From Halobellus sp. LT62 (GTDB lineage Archaea; Halobacteriota; Halobacteria; Halobacteriales; Haloferacaceae): DNA of 64,000 nucleotides. The position numbers and the translations under genes are program-made. The notes beneath the pieces are model-generated. The model saw nothing but the letters and a program-made list of their open reading frames with translations. It made no database searches and was not told the origin of the DNA. Each line of letters begins with the position of its first letter. Within the stretch, counting starts at the first letter, position 1. The stretch is taken from the NCBI RefSeq assembly GCF_037031285.1, contig NZ_JAYEZO010000001.1:186001-250000 (forward strand), given 5' to 3'. Shown piece after piece: positions 46,686 to 53,451 of the stretch.

Positions 46686-46918
46686 ACCCTGAGGTTCGTC
46701 TCAGTTCTGAAAAGCGTCTCGAAAGCGCGTCTCTCGCGTGACGATCTGCGCTCTCCCGTGTGACGGACCGCGGGATGGCGTGTTGCGCACGCCGTCGGCG
46801 GCCGCCCAGTTGCGCCGGGGTTCGGACCGCCTCGACACCCGACTCCGCGTCTGATCGCGTCACGTCGGCCGGTGGGGTTTCCAAAGGTCTTTGCCGCTCC
46901 CGTCGCTAGGGAGTGTCG

Positions 46919-47614
46919 ATGGACGACGCCGTGCGGGTCCGTGACGCCGCGCGCGAGGCGGTTGAGGACATTGCGCCCGATCGCCTCCGGGAGGTGCTGT
47001 TCGAGCACCTCTCGGCCGCGCCGATGACGCCTGCCGTGTTGGCGCTGGTGAGCGCTCGCGCACCCGATACTGGAGTGGAGACGGACGCCGACGGGCTCGC
47101 GGAACGAGCCGCCGGTGTGCAGCTGATCTACGAGGGCCTCCGGCTCACCCGCTCGCTCGCCCGCGAGGAGCCGTGGACCGCAACGCTCGATGACGTCCCC
47201 GGCGACATCGACGCCGACCTCGACGTCCTCGCCGCGGACGTGCTCGTCTCCCGGGGCTTCTATCTTCTCGCCCGAACCGACGCCGCCGACCGCGCGGTCG
47301 ACGTCGTCCGCGCGTTCGGTCGTGATCAGACGCTCCGCCGCGCCGACGGCGCGGACGTCGACGCCCTCGATCGGAACCTCGAATCGGACGTCTTCGCCCT
47401 CGCGGTCGTCGCCGGGATGACGGCCGTCGGCGCGACGCCCTCCCCGGCGGTCCTCGAATACGCGGCGGATCTGGGCCGCGACTGCGACGGCGACGGCGAG
47501 TTGCAACCGGCGGACGCGGCGTTCTCGGAGGCGACCGCCGAACGCATCGCGTCGCTGTCGGCCGTCGGCGGCGGTTCTGACGATCGGGTGCCGTCGTCGG
47601 CGACGGACTCGTGA
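46919..47614 (+). CDS. Conserved haloarchaeal helical protein
   Basis: 231 residues from the ATG at 46919; a GTG two codons earlier (46913) is also possible. Mostly alpha-helical, Ala/Asp-rich, with no membrane segment. The layout (VQLIYEGLRLTRSLA; LDVLAADVLVSRGFYLLARTD) recalls a polyprenyl-synthase-like helical fold without the DDxxD motif, so catalysis is doubtful. Function unknown. Followed 70 bases later by tRNA-Thr. Confidence 0.65.
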   Translation: MDDAVRVRDAAREAVEDIAPDRLREVLFEHLSAAPMTPAVLALVSARAPDTGVETDADGLAERAAGVQLIYEGLRLTRSLAREEPWTATLDDVPGDIDADLDVLAADVLVSRGFYLLARTDAADRAVDVVRAFGRDQTLRRADGADVDALDRNLESDVFALAVVAGMTAVGATPSPAVLEYAADLGRDCDGDGELQPADAAFSEATAERIASLSAVGGGSDDRVPSSATDS

Positions 47615-47684
47615 CTGCGTCTGATCGGCCGACACCGCCACGAATCGAAACTCCTAAAGACGAATCCGCGCTACGGAGAACTGC

Positions 47685-47756
47685 GCCTGGGTAGCTTAGC
47701 GGTAAAGCGCGTCCTTGGTAAGGACGAGACCCCGGGTTCAAATCCCGGCCTAGGCT
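47685..47756 (+). tRNA. tRNA-Thr (GGT)
   Basis: Full cloverleaf: acceptor GCCTGGG/CCTAGGC, D arm GCT...AGC, anticodon stem CGTCC/GGACG with loop TTGGTAA giving GGT, and T arm CCGGG-TTCAAAT-CCCGG. Discriminator T fits archaeal threonine tRNA. No intron; CCA is not encoded. The DNA on its right side is accessory and degraded. Confidence 0.95.
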
Positions 47757-47773
47757 TATATACGGTACCCTAA

Positions 47774-47799
47774 ATCCCAAGACATAGTCGTCTTGGGAT
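47774..47799. terminator. Perfect hairpin downstream of tRNA-Thr
   Basis: ATCCCAAGAC (47774-47783), six-base loop, GTCTTGGGAT (47790-47799), followed by a C/T-rich run. It may end the tRNA transcript, or be a protein-binding palindrome at the edge of the island. Confidence 0.4.
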
Positions 47800-47974
47800 A
47801 CCCTCTTCTCCCATAGCTATTACTATAAATTCTGACAGATTCTGCTGGTGGTCGAGCGGACCGGACTCACTGGCGCGTCACGGGCGGTCCCTGATCGTGC
47901 CATTGGTTCTCTGTCTGAATCAAGGTAGCACGTCAAGAGTTTTCCTCGGCTCCTTAAGACATTAGAAAACAGAC

Positions 47975-48763
47975 CTAGCGTTCCATAGCTTGTACGTCGA
48001 AAGATGTAGTAATTAACTCTCCGTCGGGCTTCGCTTGTAAGAAGAGTCGGTATCGACTCGCGGTGGGGAATCGAACAGTAAACTGCACAACGCCATCCTC
48101 TGGATCCGTCTCTTCGGGGTGGACGTGAAGATACGCAAGATCTCCGTCTCGAAGCGCAACGAGGTGGCCGAGCGCACCGAGATACGGCTCAAGTTGCGGG
48201 ACGCCGCCGTCTTGGCTAAATCCGAATTCAAGCGTGAGATCTTTCTCAGCCGGTATATTCTCCGGGGATAACTCGATATCGTACCCATTAGTCGTTGCCA
48301 CACGTGAGGACCGGGGAGGCTCTTCGTAGTTTGCTGAGCCAGATGCAAACAGATCGGTACCGAGTGTCGTCGGGCGGCCATCCACGAGTACGTCGACGAA
48401 TGCACGATAAACACCAGGATCTGGAAGCGTAAACTCTACCGACCACGTTCCGTCCTCGGCTAACTCTGGATGGAGGTGTTGGAAGCGGGTGAGATCACGG
48501 CGGATGAGGATCAGATGTGCGAGTTGGTCGTGCGTCTCTTGGAATCGTCGGATGGCGGTTCCCTCCTCATTGCGTATTTGATACGTCCATTCGTGGCTTT
48601 CTCTTGGTTTGATCCTCGTCTCCGACGCCTCTAGTTGGAGTCCATCTACGGCGACAGTCACCCCGCCTGGAAGGGCGTGGCTACCTGTATCGGTGTATCC
48701 GTGAGGAGGGCCGTGCTTATCGTCACTCTCAGCTGGATCAGTGCCGTGATGATCGTCGGCCAT
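47975..48763 (-). CDS. Histidine-rich protein of the copper-type locus
   Basis: 262 residues, soluble. Opens MADDHHGTDPAESDDKHGPP with several His residues. Two similar beta-rich parts each hold an H-rich motif: HDQLAHLILIRRDL then FQHLHPE near 78-95, and GALGHLVALRDG then YLHVHPEE near 205-225. Proteins with this paired motif are seen beside copper ATPase and SHOCT genes, as here; metal binding is inferred. Codon bias and GC are lower than neighbours, a sign of transfer. Confidence 0.6.
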   Translation of the reverse strand: MADDHHGTDPAESDDKHGPPHGYTDTGSHALPGGVTVAVDGLQLEASETRIKPRESHEWTYQIRNEEGTAIRRFQETHDQLAHLILIRRDLTRFQHLHPELAEDGTWSVEFTLPDPGVYRAFVDVLVDGRPTTLGTDLFASGSANYEEPPRSSRVATTNGYDIELSPENIPAEKDLTLEFGFSQDGGVPQLEPYLGALGHLVALRDGDLAYLHVHPEETDPEDGVVQFTVRFPTASRYRLFLQAKPDGELITTSFDVQAMER

Positions 48764-48881
48764 ACAGAGAGTACGCCCGTGAGCGACTTACGGTCTTGGT
48801 CCATATGGTTGGGCGAGTCATTAGTGGATCTTCATAGTCTTTACCTCAATCCTATGGCTCAAGGGGATCTCACGGCCCCTG

Positions 48882-49241
48882 TTACTCTTGATCTCTCTGT
48901 AGTCGCTGTTGTCGCCGCTCGAACTCTTCGTCCGTGATGTCTCCACGGGCGTACGCCGTCCGTAGTTCGTCAAGGGCACGGTCGCCGTCGGCGAACTGGC
49001 CACTGACCAAACCGCGGTACAGAAAGTAACCGATGGCGAGCAAGACGATGAGAAAGAGCAACATCATTCCGATCCCCCAAATCGGGGAGATTCCCATACC
49101 AAATCCACCACCCCACCACCAGCCCATCATTCCCATCATCGGCATCGCAAACACCATCATGAGAAGCGGAAACAGCACAATAATTGCGAGAACGACGAGA
49201 ACCACCCGTAATAACGGATCTCCGTGGTGTTGGCTGGACAT
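48882..49241 (-). CDS. SHOCT-domain membrane protein
   Basis: 119 residues from the ATG at 49239-49241 (MSSQHHGDPLLR). Two hydrophobic helices (about 10-35 and 55-78), joined by a Met/Gly/Trp-rich stretch (MMGMMGWWWGGGFGMG) that could bind copper or other soft metals, and a C-terminal SHOCT domain (LDELRTAYARGDITDEEFE). Sits between the His-rich gene and the copper-ATPase remnant, all on the same strand. Confidence 0.78.
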   Translation of the reverse strand: MSSQHHGDPLLRVVLVVLAIIVLFPLLMMVFAMPMMGMMGWWWGGGFGMGISPIWGIGMMLLFLIVLLAIGYFLYRGLVSGQFADGDRALDELRTAYARGDITDEEFERRQQRLQRDQE

Positions 49242-49353
49242 AATGTGTACCTCTTCATATAGATAATAGCCGAAGTCACTCATAAATTGCCCTCCGAACG
49301 TGAGGGCCGTTTAGACCGTTGGTTGCATAGGCAGAGGGAGATGGGGAGTTCTG

Positions 49354-49551
49354 TTAATCTGCTGGCTGCAGCCGCTCAGACGAGGAGACGCTCGGGAGCG
49401 ACGGAAGATCCAGATCGACTCGTCGGAGGAACTGGGCGTTGATGGCGACGATAACTGTGCTCAAGGACATCAGTAACGCGCCGATGGCAGGTGAGAGCAA
49501 GATACCGATCGGCGCGAGGACGCCCGCCGCGAGCGGGATGGCGAACACGTC
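49354..49551 (-). pseudogene. C-terminal remnant of a copper P-type ATPase
   Basis: Only the last 65 residues remain: [19 protein letters not shown], then [20 protein letters not shown], the final two membrane helices of CopA-type heavy-metal ATPases. Everything upstream (ATPase core, metal sites) is gone, cut at about base 49551 beside unrelated sequence and an IS6-type transposase. Not functional. Confidence 0.8.
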
Positions 49552-49686
49552 AGGGACGGGATTCCCCTCGATGTGAACGGGCCGACGGCAGCGCTGCTCG
49601 ACGACCTCTCGGGCCCGATCATCTCGAATCCTGTGACAGAGGAGTACCTCGGCGTGCTCGTGCGGCCGGAAGAGGTCGGCGGCGAG
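49552..49686 (+). other. Unrecognised fragment between copA and IS remnants
   Basis: A 135-base piece whose plus-strand frame is open and protein-like (for example [19 protein letters not shown]) and runs straight into the transposase frame. It belongs neither to CopA nor to any IS6 N-terminus I know. Probably a leftover of a third gene joined by rearrangement. Confidence 0.4.
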
Positions 49687-50236
49687 ACCGTCTCTATTCT
49701 CGAAGAGTTGGGTGTCGAGCGCTCTCGCAAGGCAATCCACGATTGGGTCCAGAAGGCCGATCTACAGCCCACAGATGGGCGAAGCCCGAATCACGTTGCG
49801 CTCGACGAAACCGTGATTCGAATCAATGACGAGCAATTCTGGCTGTACGCCGTCCTCAGAACGGCGCCGCCGTTCTGATGGGCTGCGCAAGAGCTTCGCT
49901 CTTGCGAACGCCGCCGATCCCGACACAAACGATCTGCTGCATCTGCGGCTCTTTTCGACGACAACGACCGCATTAACTGAAATTTTTCTGCGAGAACCCC
50001 GCCAGAAACACGATGTCGAATCTGCTGTGTTTCTGGTCGATGGCGCTCAACACCTCCAAACTGCGCTGGCCAGAGCTGGGCTCCGATTTCAAACTGAACG
50101 AAATGGAAACCGGAACGCCATCGAACGAATCTTTCGAGAACTCAAGCGCAGAACTTCCTCGTTCTCAAACTGTTTCAGCCACGTTGAGCCGCAAACCGCC
50201 CAAGCATTTGCCGCCTGGTTCAATGCTCCAAACTAA
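49687..50236 (+). pseudogene. Broken IS6-family transposase
   Basis: The first part ([20 protein letters not shown] ... NHVALDETVIRINDEQFWLY, quoted in pieces) has the DDE start Asp of haloarchaeal IS6 transposases and the second part (VFLVDGAQHLQ, ERNGNRNAIERIFRELKRRT) has the later Asp and Glu. The usual N-terminus (about 50 residues) is missing, and the C-terminus looks shortened. The two parts are in different frames because of a 61-base insert at 49855-49915. Dead copy. Confidence 0.8.
49855..49915. mobile_element. 61-base double-hairpin insertion in the transposase
   Basis: Removing these bases rejoins LYAV to DPDTNDLLHLRLF, the expected transposase reading. The insert is two hairpins: TCAGAACGG-CGCCG-CCGTTCTGA and GCAAGAGC-TTC-GCTCTTGC, with eight or nine bases between. 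Two end hairpins almost touching resemble a collapsed IS200/IS605-type element or its palindromic derivative; this origin is inference. Confidence 0.55.
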
Positions 50237-50378
50237 ACACGACCGCGCTCACAGAGGGAGGAATGAAGCGTAGTCAGGAACGTGATAGAACACCCTCGAT
50301 GCGGCTATCCACGACGAGTACGCGGCGAGTGGGATTCCGGCGAAACGACTATTGGTAAGACCAGCGTATTACGTCCAT

Positions 50379-50699
50379 ATGTCTGAAGCGGCCACGAACG
50401 ACGACGGCGGGGACGACATCGCCACAGTGAATTTCAAACTCACCGAGTCGTTCCTCGAAGAGATAGACGACACGTGGCAGGGACGCGGGTTCAATAGTCG
50501 GAGTGAGTTCATCCGGTACACGCTTCGAGACGCCGTCGAATTCCCGACGTTCGACCGCGACGAACTCGTCGCCCTGCTCGAAGTCGAGGAGGACATCCGC
50601 GAGGGGCGGACGACGAGCGCCGAGGAAGCCCGCGAGCGGTTCGGCGCGAGCGGTTCGGCGCGAGCGGTGAGTGACGACGGGTGGACGTGGGAACTATAG
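50379..50699 (+). CDS. Ribbon-helix-helix antitoxin, altered C-terminus
   Basis: 106 residues from the ATG at 50379 (MSEAATNDDGGDD). Ribbon-helix-helix DNA-binding core in IATVNFKLTESFLEEIDDTW and SRSEFIRYTLRDAV, typical of antitoxins that repress their own promoter. A 14-base tandem duplication (50631-50658) shifts the frame, so instead of ending RERFGASGE it runs into the first ten toxin codons (VSDDGWTWEL) and stops at a TAG supplied by the MITE. Core intact; the toxin-binding tail may be changed. Confidence 0.85.
   Translation: MSEAATNDDGGDDIATVNFKLTESFLEEIDDTWQGRGFNSRSEFIRYTLRDAVEFPTFDRDELVALLEVEEDIREGRTTSAEEARERFGASGSARAVSDDGWTWEL
50631..50658. repeat. 14-base tandem duplication in the antitoxin gene
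   Basis: CGCGAGCGGTTCGG occurs twice in a row (50631-50644 and 50645-50658), and its first ten bases continue at 50659. Deleting one unit restores a stop (TGA 50672-50674) overlapping the toxin GTG (50667). Confidence 0.9.
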
Positions 50700-51033
50700 T
50701 AGCGTTTGCAACTGATTACTCATCCGATCGCACGACGGCGTGCGATCGGATGAATGAAGACTTGCAAACGCTACTATATCCTCGACCGCCGAAGACGACC
50801 TCGACGGACTGTCCCCCGCCGACCAAGACCGGATACTCGACAAGCTCGATGAAATCGTCTCCTCGCCGTGGCGTGACCCGCCGGACTACGGGGAACCGCT
50901 CCAGAACAGCTCGTACAGGAAAATCCGCATCGGGGAGTTTCGGCTCTCTGTGAGCTTTCGTCAACAGGACGGGCGGCTGATCGTCGCGCGTATCAAGCGT
51001 CGTGGCGGCGCGTATACCGCTGATGACGATTGA
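50667..51033 (+). pseudogene. RelE-family toxin split by a MITE
   Basis: The first ten codons (GTG at 50667, VSDDGWTWEL) and the remaining 84 (from 50779, SSTAEDDLDGLSPADQDRIL to RIKRRGGAYTADDD) together make a 94-residue RelE/ParE-type toxin, the normal haloarchaeal size. They include LDEIVSSPWRDPPDYGEPL and YRKIRIGEFRLSVSF. The 82-base interruption (MITE plus TA duplication) is not a multiple of three and brings stops, so no full toxin can be made. Frame joins exactly once the insert is removed. Confidence 0.88.
50695..50778. mobile_element. 84-base palindromic MITE, copy 3 (intact)
   Basis: Perfect 17-base terminal inverted repeats: TATAGTAGCGTTTGCAA (50695-50711) and its complement (50762-50778). 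A nested perfect 12-base arm CATCCGATCGCA (50721-50732) pairs with TGCGATCGGATG (50741-50752). The flanking TA is duplicated, the target choice of IS630/Tc1-mariner elements. It interrupts codon 11 of the toxin. Youngest of the three copies. Confidence 0.9.
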
Positions 51034-51073
51034 GCGGGACTGCGGTCGTCAGAGCATAAGCGATCTCTTTGCC

Positions 51074-51586
51074 TCACTCCTCGACGCGTGCCTGTTCGAT
51101 ATCCTCGCCACCGACGAACTCGTTCAGCGCGCGCGTGATCGCGTCGAACACCACCACGAGGGGGTACAGCAGCCGTTCGACGACCGAGAGCGGCCCCGCG
51201 ATCCTGAGCGACCACGTGGTCGCGTGCCCCAGTCCGTAGGACTTCGGGACGATCTCGCCGAAGATCAGCACGATCGCGCTCGCGACGACCGTGGCGACCG
51301 AGACCGCGATGCCCGCCGGGAGGTACTCGGTCGCCAGCAGGGTTGTGAGGCTCGCGATCGCCACGTTGACGACGTTGTTGCCGACCAGAATCGTCACGAG
51401 GAGCCGGTGCGGGTCGGATCTGAGTTCGCGGAGCGTGACCAGCCGCCGGTCCGTCGACGACGCCGATTCGGCGAGCCACTCCTCAGAGAGCGTGAAGATC
51501 GCCGTTTCGCTGCTGGAAAAGAACGCGCTCAGAACGACGAGGACGCCGATCACGGCCGCGGCCACGCCGAGAGATGCGAGTACCAT
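51074..51586 (-). CDS. DUF21/CNNM-type membrane protein, no CBS domains
   Basis: 170 residues with four membrane segments. FSSSETAIFTLSEEWL near 23-38 and GEIVPKSYGLGHAT near 109 are DUF21 signatures shared with CNNM magnesium/cobalt-efflux relatives. The usual cytoplasmic CBS pair is absent; the protein ends soon after the fourth helix. Short versions occur in haloarchaea, so it may be complete. Ion unknown. Confidence 0.8.
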   Translation of the reverse strand: MVLASLGVAAAVIGVLVVLSAFFSSSETAIFTLSEEWLAESASSTDRRLVTLRELRSDPHRLLVTILVGNNVVNVAIASLTTLLATEYLPAGIAVSVATVVASAIVLIFGEIVPKSYGLGHATTWSLRIAGPLSVVERLLYPLVVVFDAITRALNEFVGGEDIEQARVEE

Positions 51587-51628
51587 ACCGGGTAGTTCGG
51601 GGCGATCGGCAAAAGTCCCGCGCGGCGG

Positions 51629-51832
51629 TCACGCCGGAATGACGTCTCGGATCTCGAAGCGTGCGCCGCCGCTCGCGGCGTCGGTCACCGCGATCGACCA
51701 GCCGTGTGCCTGCACGGGTCCCTCGACGATCGCGAGCCCCAGCCCCGCGCTGTCGAAGCCGGTTGTGTACCCCGCGTCGGAGAGAACGCTCTCGGAGCCA
51801 TCAAAATCGAGGCTATACGCTGAACCGTCCGC
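51629..51832 (-). pseudogene. C-terminal remnant of a sensor histidine kinase
   Basis: About 65 codons survive: SDAGYTTGFDSAGLGLAIVE, then AHGWSIAVTDAASGGARFEI, matching the ATP-lid and last strands of haloarchaeal HATPase domains. The N and G1 boxes, phospho-His and sensor parts are missing and the G2 box reads SAGLGL rather than GTGLGL. No start codon in a sensible place. Non-functional leftover. Confidence 0.65.
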
Positions 51833-51973
51833 TCAGCCGTCCGGCCGACAGTGTACACACAGCGAACGCTCGACGTCGTCCGACGGAACGGCCGTCCCAC
51901 AGCGGCGACAGCGAACGCGACCGTGTGCGTACTGCGTGTGCGCTTCGACCGGACTTCGTTCAGTATTCGACAT
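51833..51973 (-). CDS. 46-residue double-CxxC zinc protein
   Basis: Starts at the ATG 51971-51973 (MSNTERSPVEAHTQYAHG) and stops at 51833. Two knuckles CRRC and CVHC, 17 residues apart, make a likely one-zinc ribbon. A TATACT box lies a few bases to 30 bases upstream in an AT-rich gap. No family recognised. It is the only intact-looking small gene between the kinase remnant and the DUF457-type gene. Confidence 0.6.
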   Translation of the reverse strand: MSNTERSPVEAHTQYAHGRVRCRRCGTAVPSDDVERSLCVHCRPDG

Positions 51974-52064
51974 CATAGTATACAGATACACGAACTAAGT
52001 GGAAAAATTTCTGGACAGTATCGTATATATTCTTAATATCTTCCACTCAGTCGGAACTTCTCAT

Positions 52065-52691
52065 TCACCGAATATCTTCGACGAACCGCGACGGCAGTCG
52101 ATCGATGAACGTGTCCGGAAGGGCGGCGACGAGCGTCTCTGCGGCCACCACCATCGGTTTCCGCAGCAGGACGTAGACCGCAGAGACGACCACTGCGGCG
52201 AGGACGCCCGTTTCTGCAACGCCGTCGAGGGCGTACACGGCCGGGACCGCGAACGCGACGGCGACCGCGAGGTCCTCCGGTGCACCGTCGTATCGGATCC
52301 ACCGGCGCGGGCGGATCCACCGGCCGTGGTAGTGGTTGTAGACCGCCTGTTCGGAGGTCCCGAGCCACGGTTTCAGCTCCAGCCCGCCGCCGAGGGCATC
52401 CATCGCGGAGTGCAGCGCCGCCGCCGCGAGAAACAGCGCGACGGCGACGGTGAGCGTCGTCGGAACGGCCGCGGCGACGACCGCGGCCGCGACGCCGGCG
52501 GCGCTGAAGTACACCGGGAAATGCAGCGTCTTCCGGTGGCCGGCGTAGAGATCGAAATCCGGAAACAATCCGCCGAGCGCGGCGGCCGCGATCGGAAGTA
52601 CGGACGCCCCCGCGGCGCTCTCCGGGAAGAGCGCCGCGACGAGAACTGCGAGCACGACGCCGGCCAGCGCGTGCGTGGTTGCCATCATCAT
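52065..52691 (-). CDS. DUF457/YdjM-type membrane-bound metal hydrolase
   Basis: 208 residues (MMMATTHALAGVVLAV). About five membrane segments. Conserved metal-type residues: TTHALAG near 5, LFPDFDLYAGHRKTLHFP near 42-59 and ALHSAMDALGGGLEL near 92. The family is annotated as metal-dependent hydrolase but biochemistry is thin. Stands alone. Confidence 0.8.
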   Translation of the reverse strand: MMMATTHALAGVVLAVLVAALFPESAAGASVLPIAAAALGGLFPDFDLYAGHRKTLHFPVYFSAAGVAAAVVAAAVPTTLTVAVALFLAAAALHSAMDALGGGLELKPWLGTSEQAVYNHYHGRWIRPRRWIRYDGAPEDLAVAVAFAVPAVYALDGVAETGVLAAVVVSAVYVLLRKPMVVAAETLVAALPDTFIDRLPSRFVEDIR

Positions 52692-53004
52692 CGAGTCGTA
52701 TGTGAGACAACAATATCATCGTTTCGCGTGACTTGGTACCACGCTTATCGTTGGCAATATCCAATCATCGGTGTCGAGGCCGTCCTCCTCCAGACGGACT
52801 CGAAGACACAATTTTTGCTCTCGGTCCGACGCTTCACGACCGGCTGTCGCGGAAGTAGTCTCCGAGGTCGTTCGTCGGCTCCGACACGCGGCTTCGATGT
52901 GCGCTTCGACACTTCCGTTCGCTGTCGCGACCGGTAACGATTAGGCGGCTACCGCACAGTACAAACACGATGAGTCGCAGCGAACGCTCACGCGGGGTGA
53001 GACG
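52692..53004. other. Gene-free stretch before the nudix gene
   Basis: About 310 bases with divergent promoters only. An ATG at 52970 opens a 12-codon frame (MSRSERSRGVRR) whose TGA overlaps the nudix GTG; it might couple translation but has no other support. No RNA gene or repeat seen. Confidence 0.4.
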
Positions 53005-53451
53005 GTGACCGAGGACCATCTCGAAGCGACGATCAGCCTCCGCGGCGTCCTCTTTTCGCCCGACGGCGACGTCCTCCTCGTCAGACGGGCGAGCGACGAC
53101 GGGTGGGAACTGCCGGGCGGACGGCTCGGGACTCACGAGGACGTGCGGGCGGGCCTTCACCGCGAAATCGAGGAGGAAACGGGTCTCGACGCACAGGTCG
53201 GACAACCGGTGCACGCCGCCTCGTGGCGGAACGAGACCGATCGGGGACGATTCGCCGTCTACTACTGGTGCGACGCCCCCGAGGATACCCGATCGGAACC
53301 CGACGCCGCTGCGAGCGCGAATGTCGAGTCGGTCACGCTCAGTCACGAACACACCGACTACGCGTGGCTCGCGCCCGAACCGGCGGCCGAACGCCTGACT
53401 GACGTTCAGACGCGGGCCGTGACGGCGGCGACGGAGGTGCACGAGCCGTGA
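53005..53451 (+). CDS. Nudix hydrolase
   Basis: 148 residues from the GTG at 53005. The Nudix box G-x5-E-x7-REUxEExGU is complete: GGRLGTHEDVRAGLHREIEE followed by ETGL (about 35-58). It cleaves a nucleoside diphosphate linked to another group; substrate unknown. Its stop overlaps the mutL GTG start (GTGA), so it is coupled to mismatch repair, hinting at nucleotide-pool cleaning. Confidence 0.92.
   Translation: MTEDHLEATISLRGVLFSPDGDVLLVRRASDDGWELPGGRLGTHEDVRAGLHREIEEETGLDAQVGQPVHAASWRNETDRGRFAVYYWCDAPEDTRSEPDAAASANVESVTLSHEHTDYAWLAPEPAAERLTDVQTRAVTAATEVHEP

Noticed and set aside
47740-51050. Right attachment site for an element integrated at tRNA-Thr
   Set aside because: I looked for a second copy of the tRNA 3' end (CCCGGCCTAGGC) to the right and did not see one.
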